Source of the DNA: Lutjanus erythropterus
Taxonomy: Eukaryota > Chordata > Actinopteri > Lutjaniformes > Lutjanidae
DNA: 64,000 bases
NCBI GenBank assembly: GCA_020091685.1
Contig: CM034609.1
Coordinates: forward strand, 20,037,204-20,101,203
Reading direction: 5' to 3'
Positions 36,898 to 50,904 of the stretch are shown in pieces. The position numbers were made by a program, and so were the translations under genes. The notes beneath the pieces are model-generated. The model was not told the origin of the DNA. It worked only from the letters and a program-made list of their open reading frames with translations, and ran no database searches. Position 1 is the stretch's first letter, and each line of letters opens with the position of its first letter.

Positions 36898-39800
36898 ATG
36901 GCATTGAGAGGCGCTGTGTGCCGTCTGTTGGTCAACCCTCGGAGATGTGCCATCATCTCAGCTTCCAGAGCACAGGCAACTGCAGCACCTGTCAGACAGG
37001 GTAAGTGCTCTGATACCATGCCAGCCAGTTTGGCATGGTGTTTAAACATTGTTTAAAGGAACAGTTCACCACCCACCACACTTTCAGTGTAATTTGAAGA
37101 TGTTTGGGGCTGGGCAATATCTTAATATTATATCAATATTATGATATGAGACTTGATATCTTCTTAGATTTTGGATATCATTATATCTTGATATGGCTTT
37201 AAGTGTTGTTAAGAGTTGTTTTAAAGGCTGCATTACAGTAAAGTGATGTGATTTCATAAACTTATTGGGCAGACCTATTGTGTTAATATTTTGTAAATGC
37301 ACCAGTAGTCACCCCTACAACATTCTCATAATATTGAAAAATACACATATTGAGTTATTTGCTCACAAAAAAATATTGTGATACTGGATACTGGATTTTC
37401 TCCAAATTGCTCTGCACAAGCAAAGGTTTAGAGCATTAATGGAGACCTAGTGTAGTATTTAATTTAAGTTATATTTGACAAAGTGGAGGCTGTAATTTGA
37501 AAGAGTTTTAAAGTATGTAATTACATGTGCAACTAAATGCGCCTTAGACAGTAGTAAATGTGCTAGAAGTATACAAATTAATAGTTACTTTTTCAGGGAA
37601 TGCAATGTTTTATCTTCCTTTTACATTTTAAAAAGTTAATCACAAATGAAATCCCTACATTTCTTGCACAATAGTGATCAGTTTTCTGGTTTGAATTTTC
37701 CACAGATGCAGAGAAGACTGAGCAGAAGTTTAAAGCACGTAGGTGTTAAAAGCTCCTTATTTCTTAAATCTACATTAGAGATTATGTTTTGAATTGTTAA
37801 ATACTCACTGGAACATATTGTAAGGGTTGTGAATTGTTTCTCTTTTGGCAGCCAAGGTCCAGTTCAACTGGCTTGATGCCTTGGACCTGGAGGGCCAGCT
37901 GACGGAGGACGAAATCATGATCAGAGATTCCTTCCGAACCTACTGCCAGGAGAAACTCATGCCTCGCATCATTTTGGCAAACAGAAATGAAGGTGAGTCA
38001 CTCAGTCATTTCTTGATTTTTCCTTCAGCTGCTGCCTTCATATGCATTTTAGGTGTCTGTAGAATATTGATGCTAAATACAAATTCTTAATGTGAGCTAC
38101 ACTGTTACCACTTTGTCAGTTTTTTTTAACATACTCTTAGTTGAGTCTTAGTTAGAATTTAATTCTAACTTAACCTCATGTAACAGCGGGTTGTGGGTTT
38201 TCGGTTGCAGTAACTCAGTCCATAAGGACTAGGTTTGGGGACTGGAAGGGAGCCAGTTCAAGTCCAGCTCAAACCTAAAAAAGTATGGAGTGGACTGGTA
38301 GTTAGAGAGGTGCCAGTTTGTCTCCTGAGCGCTGTCTTTGTTGCACCCAACTGCTCGGGACACCTGTCCCTGGGCAGCGTTCACCAAACCACCACCTCTC
38401 GCACAAATTGCATGTTCCCACACAAGTCCACTTGTGTGTTAATAATTAACAATGGAGTGAAAAAATGCCATTTCCCGCATGGGGCATAATAATAAAGAGA
38501 TGTTATTCTTCTTTTTCAGTGTTTCACAGAGAAATTGTGTCAGAGATGGGAGAGATGGGTGTCCTGGGCCCAACCATTAAAGGTGAGTATGTCTGTTTGA
38601 TTTGACATTCACACTTTTGACTAGATGAAGGTAATCCCAGATACAGCATACACCCTTTTATACTTTGATGACCTTAAACACAAAGTAACACAGGTGTGTT
38701 TATTGTAGCATTTTATTGTGAAGTGTAATTTTTAACCATACTTCTGTTGTAGAATAACATAATTTTTTTCACATAAATGATTGTCTGAAATGGACTTTGA
38801 CCATGTGCACACTGGATCTGTGTGTTGTTTGTTTTTGAGAAATCTCTTAAATGCATGACAGGTTTAGTCCATTAAACTTAACTTCATTATTAGCTTTAAT
38901 TCATTTAATACTTAATGTCCTGTTTTTAATAACTGACAATATCTCTTTGTGCATTTGATATAAAGGTTATGGCTGTGCCGGGACGAGCTATGTGGCCTAT
39001 GGTTTGATTGCCAGAGAAGTGGAGCGAGTGGACAGTGGCTATCGCTCAGTCATGAGTGTACAGTCGTCACTGGTCATGCATCCCATTAATGCCTACGGCA
39101 CAGAGGAGCAGAAACAGAAGTACCTCCCCAGGCTGGGTAAGAAGCAACAGCAACAATATTTTATCTAAAACTATAGATGTGTGAAATGATTGGTTTGTCA
39201 GGTAATAATGCTGTAACCATAAAAAGCCAATGATGAGTGACTGAGGTCTTGGTTTATTACCCTCTGTCACTCTTAGCTCGCGGAGAGATCCTGGGTTGCT
39301 TTGGCTTGACGGAGCCTAACCATGGCAGCGACCCCAGCAGCATGGAAACAAGAGCCAAATACAATCCATCCAGTCGCACCTACACTCTCACTGGCTCAAA
39401 GACCTGGTGAGTGGCCATTTAGGTTGTCAAAAGTATCGATACCTTAATACTTTTTCACTACTACGTGTTTAAAATGATACAATCTCTGTTAACTATACAA
39501 TTAATAGTATCAATAGTACCAAAGCTATAAAAAAAGAAAATCTAATTCAAGACCTCAATTAATTTCAACATTTATTGTTGTTTCTGAAAATTGTCTTGCA
39601 GCATAACAAAACCAAGAAGTTTTTGGTGACTTTTTCAGTTGGGGAAAAAATGTTAAAAAACATAATACTAAGAATACTAATTTGTTTTCCTATATGTGTA
39701 TTTTATATACAGTATTTTATACCATGTGATTTTTTTTTATCTGTTAACTAATTTCAGATCTTTTTAGTAAAGTAAAAACAAATTAAAACCTTTGAGAAAG

Positions 39801-42800
39801 TCATGTCATATTATAAATTAGGCTTTTTGTTACACATTTTAGCAAGAGCATTAATATGTTATATGTGTTTGTGGACTATTTGAAGGCAGCACAAAATAGC
39901 ACCACCAAAAAAAAGAGAAAACATTGTGATGTGTCTTATGAGGAAGATTAATATTGAGAGTTCATTTTATTGGTTGTCCTTAATTACCTGAATAATGATG
40001 ACATTAATTCTCTGTACTGTACACTGAAGCCACTGAAGAGTGTTTTCTTCAGTGATTTTCTGGTTTTAAATGTTTTTCCCTTCATCTAATATATTGTTTT
40101 ACATTTTTGTGTAATGTCTCTGTTTTTAAGACGTTCATGTCAGTAGTTGTCCACATGGTGGAGCTCTTCACAGTTAAAGCACTGAATGAAACTCAAAGTA
40201 CACAAGCAGTGGACTTGATTCATTTATTTATTTTTCAATTTCGTAACTTCATAGAAATAAATAAGTCTATTATGCCGTAGGTCCAAGATAAAAATAATAT
40301 TAAAAAATATCCACAGCACTGTGAGTTAATGAAGGTAAATCAATTCAGGTTCATTTGTATAGCAGCTTTCATTTACATATGCAGCTTCAGGCATTCACAC
40401 AAAGTGCTTCACATGGCAAAATTAAAACAACATGTACGGAAAACAAAAAAACTAAAAAAGAAGAAAAAAAATCACCAAGGATAAAAAATAATGTTAAACA
40501 AATGATGGAAGCATAGAAAAGATTATAACATTACTACATTATTCCCAATTAAAAATGAAGCCAGATTAAAAAGATAGGTCTTTAACTTTGCTTTTAAAAA
40601 TGCAGAACAGATTACAGTACATTTTCTGTAGTTGGTAAATACAGGTCTAACGTCACATACACACTCCCTTTGCTTTCACCTTCAGGATCACAAATTCCCC
40701 AGTGGCAGATATCGCTGTGGTCTGGGCCAAATGTGACGATGGGAAGATCCGCGGTTTCATCTTGGAACGTGGCATGAAGGGCCTCTCAACGCCTAAGATT
40801 GAAGGAAAGTTCTCCCTGCGGGCCTCCGCCACTGGGATGATCCTCATGGATGAGGTGGAGGTTCCTGAGGAGAACCTGCTACCGAACGCTGTTGGCCTCG
40901 GCGTGAGTGAAGTGAAACAATGAAGTTTCCAGATGTAGTAATGTGTTTACTAGACTTAAATAACTGTACCCCTTTACTCTGTTACATTCATGATATACTC
41001 CTATAACTTACTAACTCTGAGTCAGTGTGTTACAGTTTAAACAACACACAGCAGTAATTGCTCATCATTTTCCTTTTGCTGCCTCCAGGGTCCTTTTGGC
41101 TGCCTGAACAACGCTCGTTACGGGATTGCGTGGGGCGCTCTGGGTGCTGCAGAGTTCTGTTTCCATGCAGCTCGACAGTACACACTTGACAGGTCAGATG
41201 TTCAAATGGTCTGTCTAATGTCAGCTTTGGTGATACACACGTGTTGTTTCTGTGTTCAGTACTAGCCTCTGAGATTGATTATTTATTGATAAACACAAGG
41301 ATACCAGTGTTATTTGTTCTGTAACAGAAAACAGTTCGGTGTGCCATTGGCAAGGAATCAGCTGATGCAGAAGAAAATGGCTGACATGTTGACAGAGATC
41401 ACCATCGGCCTGCAGTCCTGTCTGCAGCTGGGAAGACTCATCGATGAGAAAAGGTAAAGACGACTTTATCCTCTAACTGAAGTGTATCAGATGAGGTGTG
41501 ACGTGGTGTTGGCACTAATGTTTCTCTCCATCGAACCACACTTGTCGGTCTCTCCTCTTCCTGTCAGGATGAAAAGGAAACAGTATTATCGCTTTGTGTC
41601 CTCAGCAGTGTTGTGGAACTGTTTAAGATTTCAAAATTCCCTTTCTAGAAGTTGTTAAGATATTTCAGTCTGCACTAAAGTGGTTGATGACAGACATTGC
41701 TGTCTCTAAGCCAGGCCATGTCAGCACTCATGACTCTGTTGTCATTTTGTAACGGTGCTTTAAAACTAATGCTCTCCGTCCACACAAACATTTTAGCACC
41801 ATTTAAGAAATAATCTGTGTCCATATTTACACACCTGGAAACATATATCTTATTACCACTCATGTACACAGGGTGTGCACATGCCCGTGTAAACAGGGTT
41901 GTTTAGTTGCAGAAAGTGGAAATAAAGAACAGCAATGACAAAAAATGAGACCAGAGATTTCTTTGCTTGGACCAATAATGAGATGGAACTGGAACAGGGT
42001 CAACAACATCTGCAATTTGCAATCCTTGTGGAATTAATTAAGGCTGATGTTTGTTTTCTTCTAGAAAGGTGTCATGTGATAGTGATGTGACAAATCAGGA
42101 CATGACATGATTGATTAGACCCAATCAGGATGCGAACATGGTGTGTTTCTACCTGTCCAGACTAAAATGGGGTCAGCATTGTTTCCAAAAGTTGTAGGGG
42201 TTTTAAGGGTTCTGAATCACTGGAATAGTGTGGATGCTAGAAGTAAACATAGCAAAAGTTCTGCGTTTTAAAAGGATAACGTATTGGTGTGGATTCAGCT
42301 TTAGACTAATGCAAAACAAATGTGGTGTGTTTCCTAACAGAGCAGCGCCAGAGATGATTTCCATGCTGAAGAGGAACAGCTGTGGTAAGGCCCTTGACAT
42401 TGCCAGGCAGGCCAGAGACATGCTGGGAGGAAACGGCATCGCGGATGAGTACCACATCATCCGCCACGTCATGAACCTGGAGGCTGTCAACACTTATGAA
42501 GGTGAGGCGGAGGAGTAGTTTAAGTAGTTTAAAACTGACTTTAGTTCCACATGAGACATTCATGTGCACACAGTAGATTTAAAGATACTAGTGTGTTTGA
42601 GTGATATTTTGACTGACTACAGATCTGTTACATTTATTTTAATGTTTCATGCTACTTTTTCTGAGAGAGTATATTAATCCAATAATCACCTGTGTCCCTT
42701 TTACACCTGAGTTGTACCTGTTGATCTTGTTTAATATTGTTGGTCTCCTCCTCCAGGTACTCATGATATCCACGCCCTGATCCTGGGCAGAGCCATCACA

Positions 42801-42830
42801 GGGCTGCAGTCCTTCACTGTGGACAAATAG
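36898..42830 (+). CDS. gcdh: Glutaryl-CoA dehydrogenase, mitochondrial
   Basis: FAD-dependent acyl-CoA dehydrogenase of the mitochondrial matrix. It oxidises and decarboxylates glutaryl-CoA to crotonyl-CoA in lysine, hydroxylysine and tryptophan breakdown and passes electrons to ETF. Coding exons: 36898-37000, 37706-37738, 37852-37992, 38520-38582, 38966-39136, 39277-39406, 40686-40902, 41089-41192, 41328-41453, 42341-42501, 42757-42830. All are in phase, giving 440 residues (human 438). The first ~35 residues are Arg/Ala-rich with no acidic residue, as in a matrix-targeting peptide. The flavin/substrate signature [19 protein letters not shown] starts near residue 179, and [10 protein letters not shown] follows near 213. 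The catalytic glutamate lies in [17 protein letters not shown], at residue 416, the same distance from the C-terminus as human Glu414 (Glu370 in mature numbering). No disabling change was seen. Confidence 0.97.
37105..37400. repeat. AT-rich MITE-like repeat in gcdh intron 1
   Basis: GGGCTGGGCAATATCTTAAT is followed by ATATCAATATTATGATAT and similar units, and the stretch ends ATATTGTGATACTGGATA. It resembles the hAT-like 'cactaATATCGATA' elements of fish genomes. Confidence 0.4.
38200..38506 (+). repeat. tRNA-derived SINE in gcdh intron 3
   Basis: The tRNA-like head has box A (GTAACTCAGTCCATAAGGAC) and box B (AGTTCAAGTCC, about 38257). The body follows with TGGACTGGTAGTTAGAGAGG, TGCCAGTTTG and CAACTGCTCGGG. 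The tail is AGTGAAAAAATGCCATTTCC, then AATAATAAAG. The order matches an abundant teleost SINE. Its end stops about 13 bases before the exon 4 acceptor at 38519. Confidence 0.75.
40340..40460 (+). repeat. Dispersed repeat fragment in gcdh intron 6
   Basis: TCAATTCAGGTTCATTTGTA-TAGCAGC leads to CACAAAGTGCTTCACATGGC. This is a damaged copy of a widespread teleost repeat usually reading TTTATTTATATAGCGCC and AAGGCGCTTCACA. Confidence 0.45.
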
Positions 42831-43519
42831 ACTCCTCCTCTCACTGCTGCTGCTCCCAACCAACTGGAGCCTGCTGTTAAAAATGTATCTCGCATGTCAG
42901 ATTACTTCAGATTATTTTGATGAATTCTCACCTGTATATTTCTTTTTTGTTTTCTCTCAGGATTGTAGAATATATATTTGAGTGCTTTATTTCGAGTGAA
43001 AGAAGAAGAAGTCATGTTTTAAGTCTGTTGCTGAACCTGTGGTGTTGTGAAGTGTAATTAATTCAGAAGTTAATTTTTTTTAACTGAAAAAAGGGCTATT
43101 TTTCTACTCCCAGTCACAATACCAGAGGACGGATTTCAGCTCCCTATTTCCCAGTTGTATTGACAAAGTCAAATTCATTGTATGGACACTACTGTAGAAG
43201 TATTAACAGTTCTTAATGAGACTTGCTGCTGGTTACTGATGTATGCGACGTTAATACAGCAGTTAACAAAATCAACAAAGCATAAGTAAACACATTTTGT
43301 TTGGAATTGCCTGTGACGCTTTTATGTTTTTAATTTGATCCAATTATGCTGACGTTGTCTCTGTAAAGTTGGTGTAAATCTTACATTGATGATTAGTTCA
43401 CTTCACTATTGTTAGGTACACCAAGGTGATTATCTCTGGCACTTTATTGGCTCAGTCACTAACATGTCATAACTTTGCATGGTTTACCAGAGGTCAAGGA
43501 TGTTGATCAGAGATTTAAT

Positions 43520-43525
43520 AATAAA
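43520..43525 (+). terminator. gcdh: Candidate polyadenylation signal of gcdh
   Basis: AATAAA about 690 bases past the gcdh stop codon at 42830, within AT-rich 3' UTR-like sequence. Position only. Confidence 0.4.
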
Positions 43526-43823
43526 AATTATTTAAGTGTTCCAAATGTCTGTGGGGGAATGAATTGCAAATTTAAGGCAAACCACACTCTTCTGTTACTT
43601 CATTCTTTTTACAACATGGTGAAAATGTTTTAGTCTTAATGGGAGAAGATAAACATGAGGCTTTTTCATATTTATTGTGACAACAAAAAGTCAGAAATAC
43701 TAGTTGTGGGGAAAAATATGCAGCCAGCCCACAGAGCAACTCCAGCTGCCATTGAAGTCTCAGTTTTTGTAGGAGGTCACAGGCCAAAAAGGATGGGAAC
43801 CACCTGTATGCATCGTTTTTATG

Positions 43824-44408
43824 CACACCCCAATTCCAAAACAGTTGAGATGCCATGTGAAATGTAAATAAAACCAAATGCAATGATTTGCAAATCCTTT
43901 TCAACCTATAATCAGTTTGAATACAGTGCAAAGACATGATATTCAGTGTTCACACTGATTTACTTTATTGTTTTATGTAAATATACACTCATTCTGAATT
44001 TGATGTCGACAGCATGTTTCAAAAAAGTTGGGACAGGAACATGTTTACCACTGTGAAGTTTTAAAGGTTTTTGCTTGATATACGACTTCAGTGGTTCAAC
44101 AGTTGAGGGTCTCCATTGTCCTATTTTTATAATGAGCCACACATCATCAATAGGAGACGGGTCTGGACTGCAGGCAGGCCAATCAGGTACTGGAACTGTT
44201 TTACTACGTAGCCATGCTGTTATAACACCTGCAAAATATGTCTTCCTGAAACAAGCAGGGATGTCTCTGAAAAAGACGGATGGCAGCATATGTTGCTCTA
44301 AAACCTGTGTGGACCTTTCAGCATTAATGGGACCTTCATAGAGGTGTAGGTTACCCATGTTGCCATGGGCACTAACACACCCCCATACCATCACAGATGC
44401 TGGCTTTT
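43824..44408 (-). mobile_element. 3' half of a Tc1/mariner element
   Basis: The terminal inverted repeat at 43828-43900 (CCCCAATTCCAAAACAGTTG, CAATGATTTGCAAATCC) matches the element in slc44a2. On minus, an open stretch of 144 codons (43960-44394) keeps the C-terminal half of a DDE transposase: MVWGCVSAHGNMGNLHLYEG, TAWLRSK and DWPACSPDPSPIDDVW. The usual glutamate of the PIE motif is replaced by Asp, and small deletions are present. The 5' half of the element is missing, with an abrupt end near 44408. Confidence 0.8.
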
Positions 44409-45482
44409 GAAGTTAGCGCTGGTAACATTTTTTTGACAGTCTGCATCTCTTCTTCTTCATCAAAATGCATTTGTTTATCAGTTGTGTTTGTTTACTGACT
44501 AATAAACGCACATTTATAGTTTTTGTCTTAATGTAACAAAAAGCCACAGCAGATCTAATTAGATTTGACATCCACACACTCTGCTCTTACATACTCTCGC
44601 CATCTCTACCTCACTTCATGTCCTGGATAATTAATGAGAAGTGAACCCCACAAAATGTTCTCAGTGCTGAGCAGATAATCTCTGTTTTGTTTTGTTTTTG
44701 TTTTTTTGTTTTTCTCTCTCTTTTTAAATCCATCAGGGCTTGAGGGATGTGGGGGTGGGCAGCACTGCTGGACAGATAAAGACCTCCATCCTCTCCAGCT
44801 TCATTGCATGTCTGCCACTGCCACTTTGAATTGGAGGGAATTAAAGAACCAGCAAATCCCTGTCCGTACACGGTGCCCAGCCATGTTCTACATGGCGCTT
44901 ACATAAGGAAATTGCTTTTCCATTATTTATTTTTTTCTTTTTGACCAATGGCCTTTCATCTTTTGGGCATGTGTAGATGTGACTCACTGTGACTAATTGT
45001 ACCTCGAATGGACTGTGTGTTCTGTGTCCTCTCTGTTGGGGATGATGGAGGTTGGCATGACGGCTCCTTTGTGATCTCAACATGTCCCCTGATGTCTCTC
45101 TCACTCCCTCATCCAGACATTAGCAGGGGCGATGGCAGTTTAATACTCAGATAATTAGGAAGCTTTTCATCTATAATAATGATCTGGATTATAACATCAG
45201 TGAGTTAGAAGCTCTGTCAAAAGGAGTCACTGTCATGATTGGACTTTACACTCTCAACCGACAGTCTTTGAGAGCATTTAACAGGGACAAATATGCTAAT
45301 CGTCTGAGTACACCAAAATACAAGATTATCATTTGAGTTGAGATTTGTGGGTATGCATCGTACAACCACTGTGCAACAGGTTACAGCACGTCTTCACCTC
45401 AAATTGAGGGCTTAAAGAATGCTGATCATTTGATCATAACTTTCTGGTTTTCTGTGATACTGCAACAAAAACAAAACATTTC

Positions 45483-45650
45483 GGGGCGACCCAGCAGCTC
45501 ACCTGGTAGAGCATGCGGCCCATGTACTAAGGCTGAGTCCTTACGTTCGACCCTTTGCTGCATGTCATTTCCTCTCTCCCTCTGCTCCCTTCACTGTCTC
45601 AGCATCAGCTGTCCAATCAAATAAAAGGCGAAAAAAGACCCCAACTGGAC
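45483..45650 (+). repeat. tRNA-derived SINE
   Basis: Starts GGGGCGACCCAGCAGCTCAC, then CTGGTAGAGCATGCGGCCCA (box A), ACGTTCGACCC (shortened box B) and CTTTGCTGCATGTCATTTCC. It ends CAATCAAATAAAAGGCGAAA. The layout is that of a common teleost SINE with a deletion at box B. Confidence 0.7.
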
Positions 45651-46359
45651 GAATGCACAGATCTCCACCAGGCAACCCATAAAGAATATTATGATGTATC
45701 CCCGTTGTAATCATCAACATTTTGACATGTACTTGTATGTACTTAAATCATTAATGCCCCTGACCATGGCTGTGTGGAGCCATAAAGAAGTTTTTTCAAG
45801 GTTTTGAAGCACTCACATGATCCCCTCCATTATAAGAGAGACGTCTGTAAAACTTTTGACAGTAAACCATCAACTGCAAACAATGTCACCTCTTTTTGTA
45901 GTGTAAATTTGAATCCAGGTTTTTATATTTGCCTAATTTTCACAGAGCTCAGAAAATATTTTTTATGTGTGACAAGACATTAATGTGTATGTACAGTGGG
46001 CCACACAAGACAGAAACAAAACAGGAAGATAGAAATGTTTTTTTGCTGTATGTGTTGGGTGAGGAAATTACCAGGGCCCTGTAGCGTGTTGGCCCTGCCT
46101 CCTACTTTGGCTGAAGCTTCCAGCATTGAAAGGTGGTTAGAGGCCCCTGAAAGTGTTTTACTGCCTTTTGTTGGTTTCAAATCTGTTGCATACAGTGACT
46201 GTAAATAAAGATGGACAAGGTTGGAGCCACAATATTGAGATCCTGATTGACTGATTGATTGATTGATTGCCTTTTGTGCCACTCCACAGTGGCACCTTTA
46301 AACCACAGGAGGTCAACAAAAATGAAAAGTTTCTCAGCTGCTGTTAAGTTGCTTTTTAT

Positions 46360-46675
46360 GGGTCTTAAAGGTCCACTGTGTAAATTTAGCGGGATTTATT
46401 GGCAGAATGTGGCAGAAATGGAGGATAAATTCAGTATGTTTTCATTGGTGTATAATCACCTGAAAATAAGAGGTGTTGTGTTTTCGTTACCTCAGATTGA
46501 GTTGTTTACATCTACAGGGGGTGCAGGTCTCCTCTTCTGTGGAGGCTGCTGTGTTGAACCCTCATGTTTCTACAGTAGCCCAGAAGAGACAAACCAAACA
46601 CTGGCTCTAGATACAGCCTTTCACGTTTTTCACGTTTTCAGGTTCTCCTACTTGTTTGGAAATGAAAGAGTGAGA
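46360..46675 (-). repeat. Dispersed repeat, copy 1 (minus orientation)
   Basis: Read on minus it has CGTGAAAAACGTGAAAGG, GCCAGTGTTTGGTTTGTCTC and CTACTGTAGAAACATGAGGG. Then come GTAACGAAAACACAACACCT and TTCAGGTGATTATACACCAA, ending near CACAGTGGACC. The same family is present in plus orientation at 62778-63095. Confidence 0.65.
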
Positions 46676-46855
46676 TGAGATGTTTGCAATCTGCAAACTC
46701 ATGTTGTTGGCCTCGTGTGTGTCAGCAGCAGGTGTGGTCACAAAGAGGCAGAAAACTTAAGCTTGTGTTCAGCTGAACTGCAGGATTTATTCTGTGGGGT
46801 TTTAAATTCCCCCCAAGATCTATGTACAAATTTTAACCAAATTTAACTTCTTCTT

Positions 46856-46857
<2 letters not shown>

Positions 46858-46917
<60 letters not shown>
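46858..46917. repeat. (TTA)n microsatellite
   Basis: About 19 to 20 uninterrupted TTA units. On minus it reads as a poly-Asn open frame that is not a gene. Confidence 0.95.
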
Positions 46918-46919
<2 letters not shown>

Positions 46920-47412
46920 TTTAGCAATGAAGAGTGCCATAGTCCCATAATGAACTCTAATATCGTCCCAATGACTTTTAACATCTCTTTAATGGCATTT
47001 CTATACATATACTGCAGTTGTAAACACTTAGACTGATTTTTTTTGACAGTTTTTAACCCTTCACACTCTCCATATTTATGTCTTGTATACACACATTTTA
47101 CTCCTTTACATTCAGCACCAGATACCACTAAATCTTTTTATTTTATTTTATTTTTTTTAACTTTTTAATACCTTTAAGACCTGTGTGATCGATTGTTACA
47201 CCTGATAATCTGGTCCAAACTAGTTTGTTGTGCGGTTATACTGTACTGTACTGTGAAGTCGTGTGTTCATGACCCGTTATAACGCTGCACTCCTCACATC
47301 AAGGAAACTCTCAACAACTTGGATCAGCGCGAATAGCTCTTGATTGATTTTCTACGAGACGACTTCTCGGTAACTTGAAGGCATTAGGCTCGACGACAGC
47401 AGCCTGTAAGCC

Positions 47413-47437
47413 TGTGTGTGTGTGTGTGTGTGTGTGT
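47413..47437. repeat. (TG)n microsatellite
   Basis: About 12 TG units just before the inferred first exon of the membrane-protein gene. Confidence 0.95.
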
Positions 47438-47479
47438 CTTAGAGACATGTGGACACAGCTGAGTGGTCCAAGTGGGCGG

Positions 47480-47640
47480 ACCTGACAGTTTACAACAGAG
47501 GCAGCGCTTCATTTCAGCACCAAGGACAGAGAGACCAGGAGACACCGCACATTAAAGACCCGGACATCAGTCCTGCAAACTGCTGAACAAGAAGACATGT
47601 CCTCTCAAACATTTGGATGGATTTAGAGCTTCAAAATAAG
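47480..47640 (+). other. 5' untranslated exon of the membrane-protein gene
   Basis: Sequence rich in GAC/CAG with some CpG, ending in a donor (AATAAG|gtttcc at 47641). The next exon starts at 47729 after ctttgcag and carries about 130 bases of leader before ATG 47862. The 5' end is a guess, placed just after the (TG)n tract. Confidence 0.45.
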
Positions 47641-47798
47641 GTTTCCACTGTTTGGGGTGAAATGCAAAGTGTTAAATGCTCTATTCAAATCCGTTTTTTT
47701 TCTTACACTTGTCTTCTTTTCTTTGCAGACTTGGAGAATCGATCCACCTGCTCATGACTCATGTGAGGAATATCAGTCTCATGTCCAGTTTTAAGTGA

Positions 47799-49827
<2,029 letters not shown>

Positions 49828-50236
49828 TCATGGACAAAGAACATGATCATGAACAGCCTTGACAAAGAGCAACCAAGTGTTTGAACTCCAGCACACATAA
49901 AAACACGCAGACACGTCTCTGATGTGTGTTTTGTGGCCAGTAAGACACTGTTGTCATGTGCAATGTGTAGAAACCCCAATGACTTCACTGTGCCGTCTTG
50001 TAAATGTTAAATTATGTCTCAAAATTATGCAACATGACTCAAGACTGTTGTCTCTCTCACACATAATATCGACAGGAAAGTCAAAGCAAACTGAGAAGAG
50101 GTTGCCCAAGGACCAAAGGGATTACCAGAGAAGATCACTGGATATTGTCTCTGTGTGCCTGAGCTTCAGAGAGAAGCTGTTTGACATGCTAGATTAAGTT
50201 TAGTAAACACTTCATGTTGGTTAACGCCATCATGGG

Positions 50237-50870
50237 TACACTCTTAGAAATAAGGTTTCCAAAAGGGTTCCTCCCAGAACCATTTATCTCTGTAGAACCA
50301 CTTTTTTTATTTTAAACATAAAGGTTTGCCAGTGGTTCTTTGTAAGTCTGCAAGTTCCAATCAGAACCCTTTTTGGAAGAAAGAGCTCTTCAAAGATCAT
50401 TTGATGAAAGGTGTTAAAAGATGTTTTTTAAATATAAATAATGGACATTGTAACAGATTGTTAACATGATGGACGGCCACAATATACGATCTATGAAATC
50501 CAATCACTTTTAGAATACGATATGGTTCTTCGTAGGACCCTCGGAAGATGAAGTGAAACCCTTATAAAAATCAGTCACCCCGGGAATGTTGCGATCACAG
50601 CTCTGTGAAATCTGCACAGCCTTGAAATTTTGTCCAATCACCCAAAATCTTTCACAAATTTGACCAAGTATTGTTCCACCAACACGTGTTCGTCTCATGA
50701 ACCAACTCAAGTTTGTCACTGTTATTGACATTTATTAATACTGTATGCATTTTTATATCTTCTAAATTTACACTTGCTGTTTCTGTGTTTGAGCTCTTGA
50801 AATATTTTGCTTCTTTGTGGAACCAAAAAAGGTTTCCCTATGGGGACGAGCCAACTACCTACTGTAGTTT
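50237..50870. repeat. MITE-like repeat in the 3' UTR of the membrane-protein gene
   Basis: CACTCTTAGAAATAAGGTTT with CCAAAAGGGTTCCTCCCAGA and AGAACCCTTTTTGGAAGAAA, followed by ATGGTTCTTCGTAGGACCCT and closing near GGAACCAAAAAAGGTTTCCC. These GGTTCTTT/AAAGAACC units are typical of a frequent teleost repeat family. Confidence 0.5.
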
Positions 50871-50884
50871 TTCTTTGTGGATGA

Positions 50885-50890
50885 AATAAA
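50885..50890 (+). terminator. Candidate polyadenylation signal of the membrane-protein gene
   Basis: AATAAA about 1.06 kb past the TGA at 49825-49827, just after a dispersed repeat. It is followed by a T-rich run. Position only. Confidence 0.4.
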
Positions 50891-50904
50891 GATTTTTTTT
50901 CGTC

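Larger units (their letters stand above)
43830..47480. other. Intergenic stretch between gcdh and the membrane-protein gene
   Basis: Holds the Tc1 half-element, SINE, dispersed repeat and TTA tract listed separately. What remains, including 44410-45480, shows no recognised gene. 47260-47480 has more CpG and probably contains the promoter of the downstream gene. Confidence 0.5.

Noticed and set aside
44700-44900. Possible conserved or coding patch downstream of gcdh
   Set aside because: Open on both strands for under 90 codons, no family resemblance, and conservation cannot be judged from one sequence.
46820-47128. 102-codon frame with poly-Asn
   Set aside because: Produced by the (TTA)n microsatellite, not a protein.
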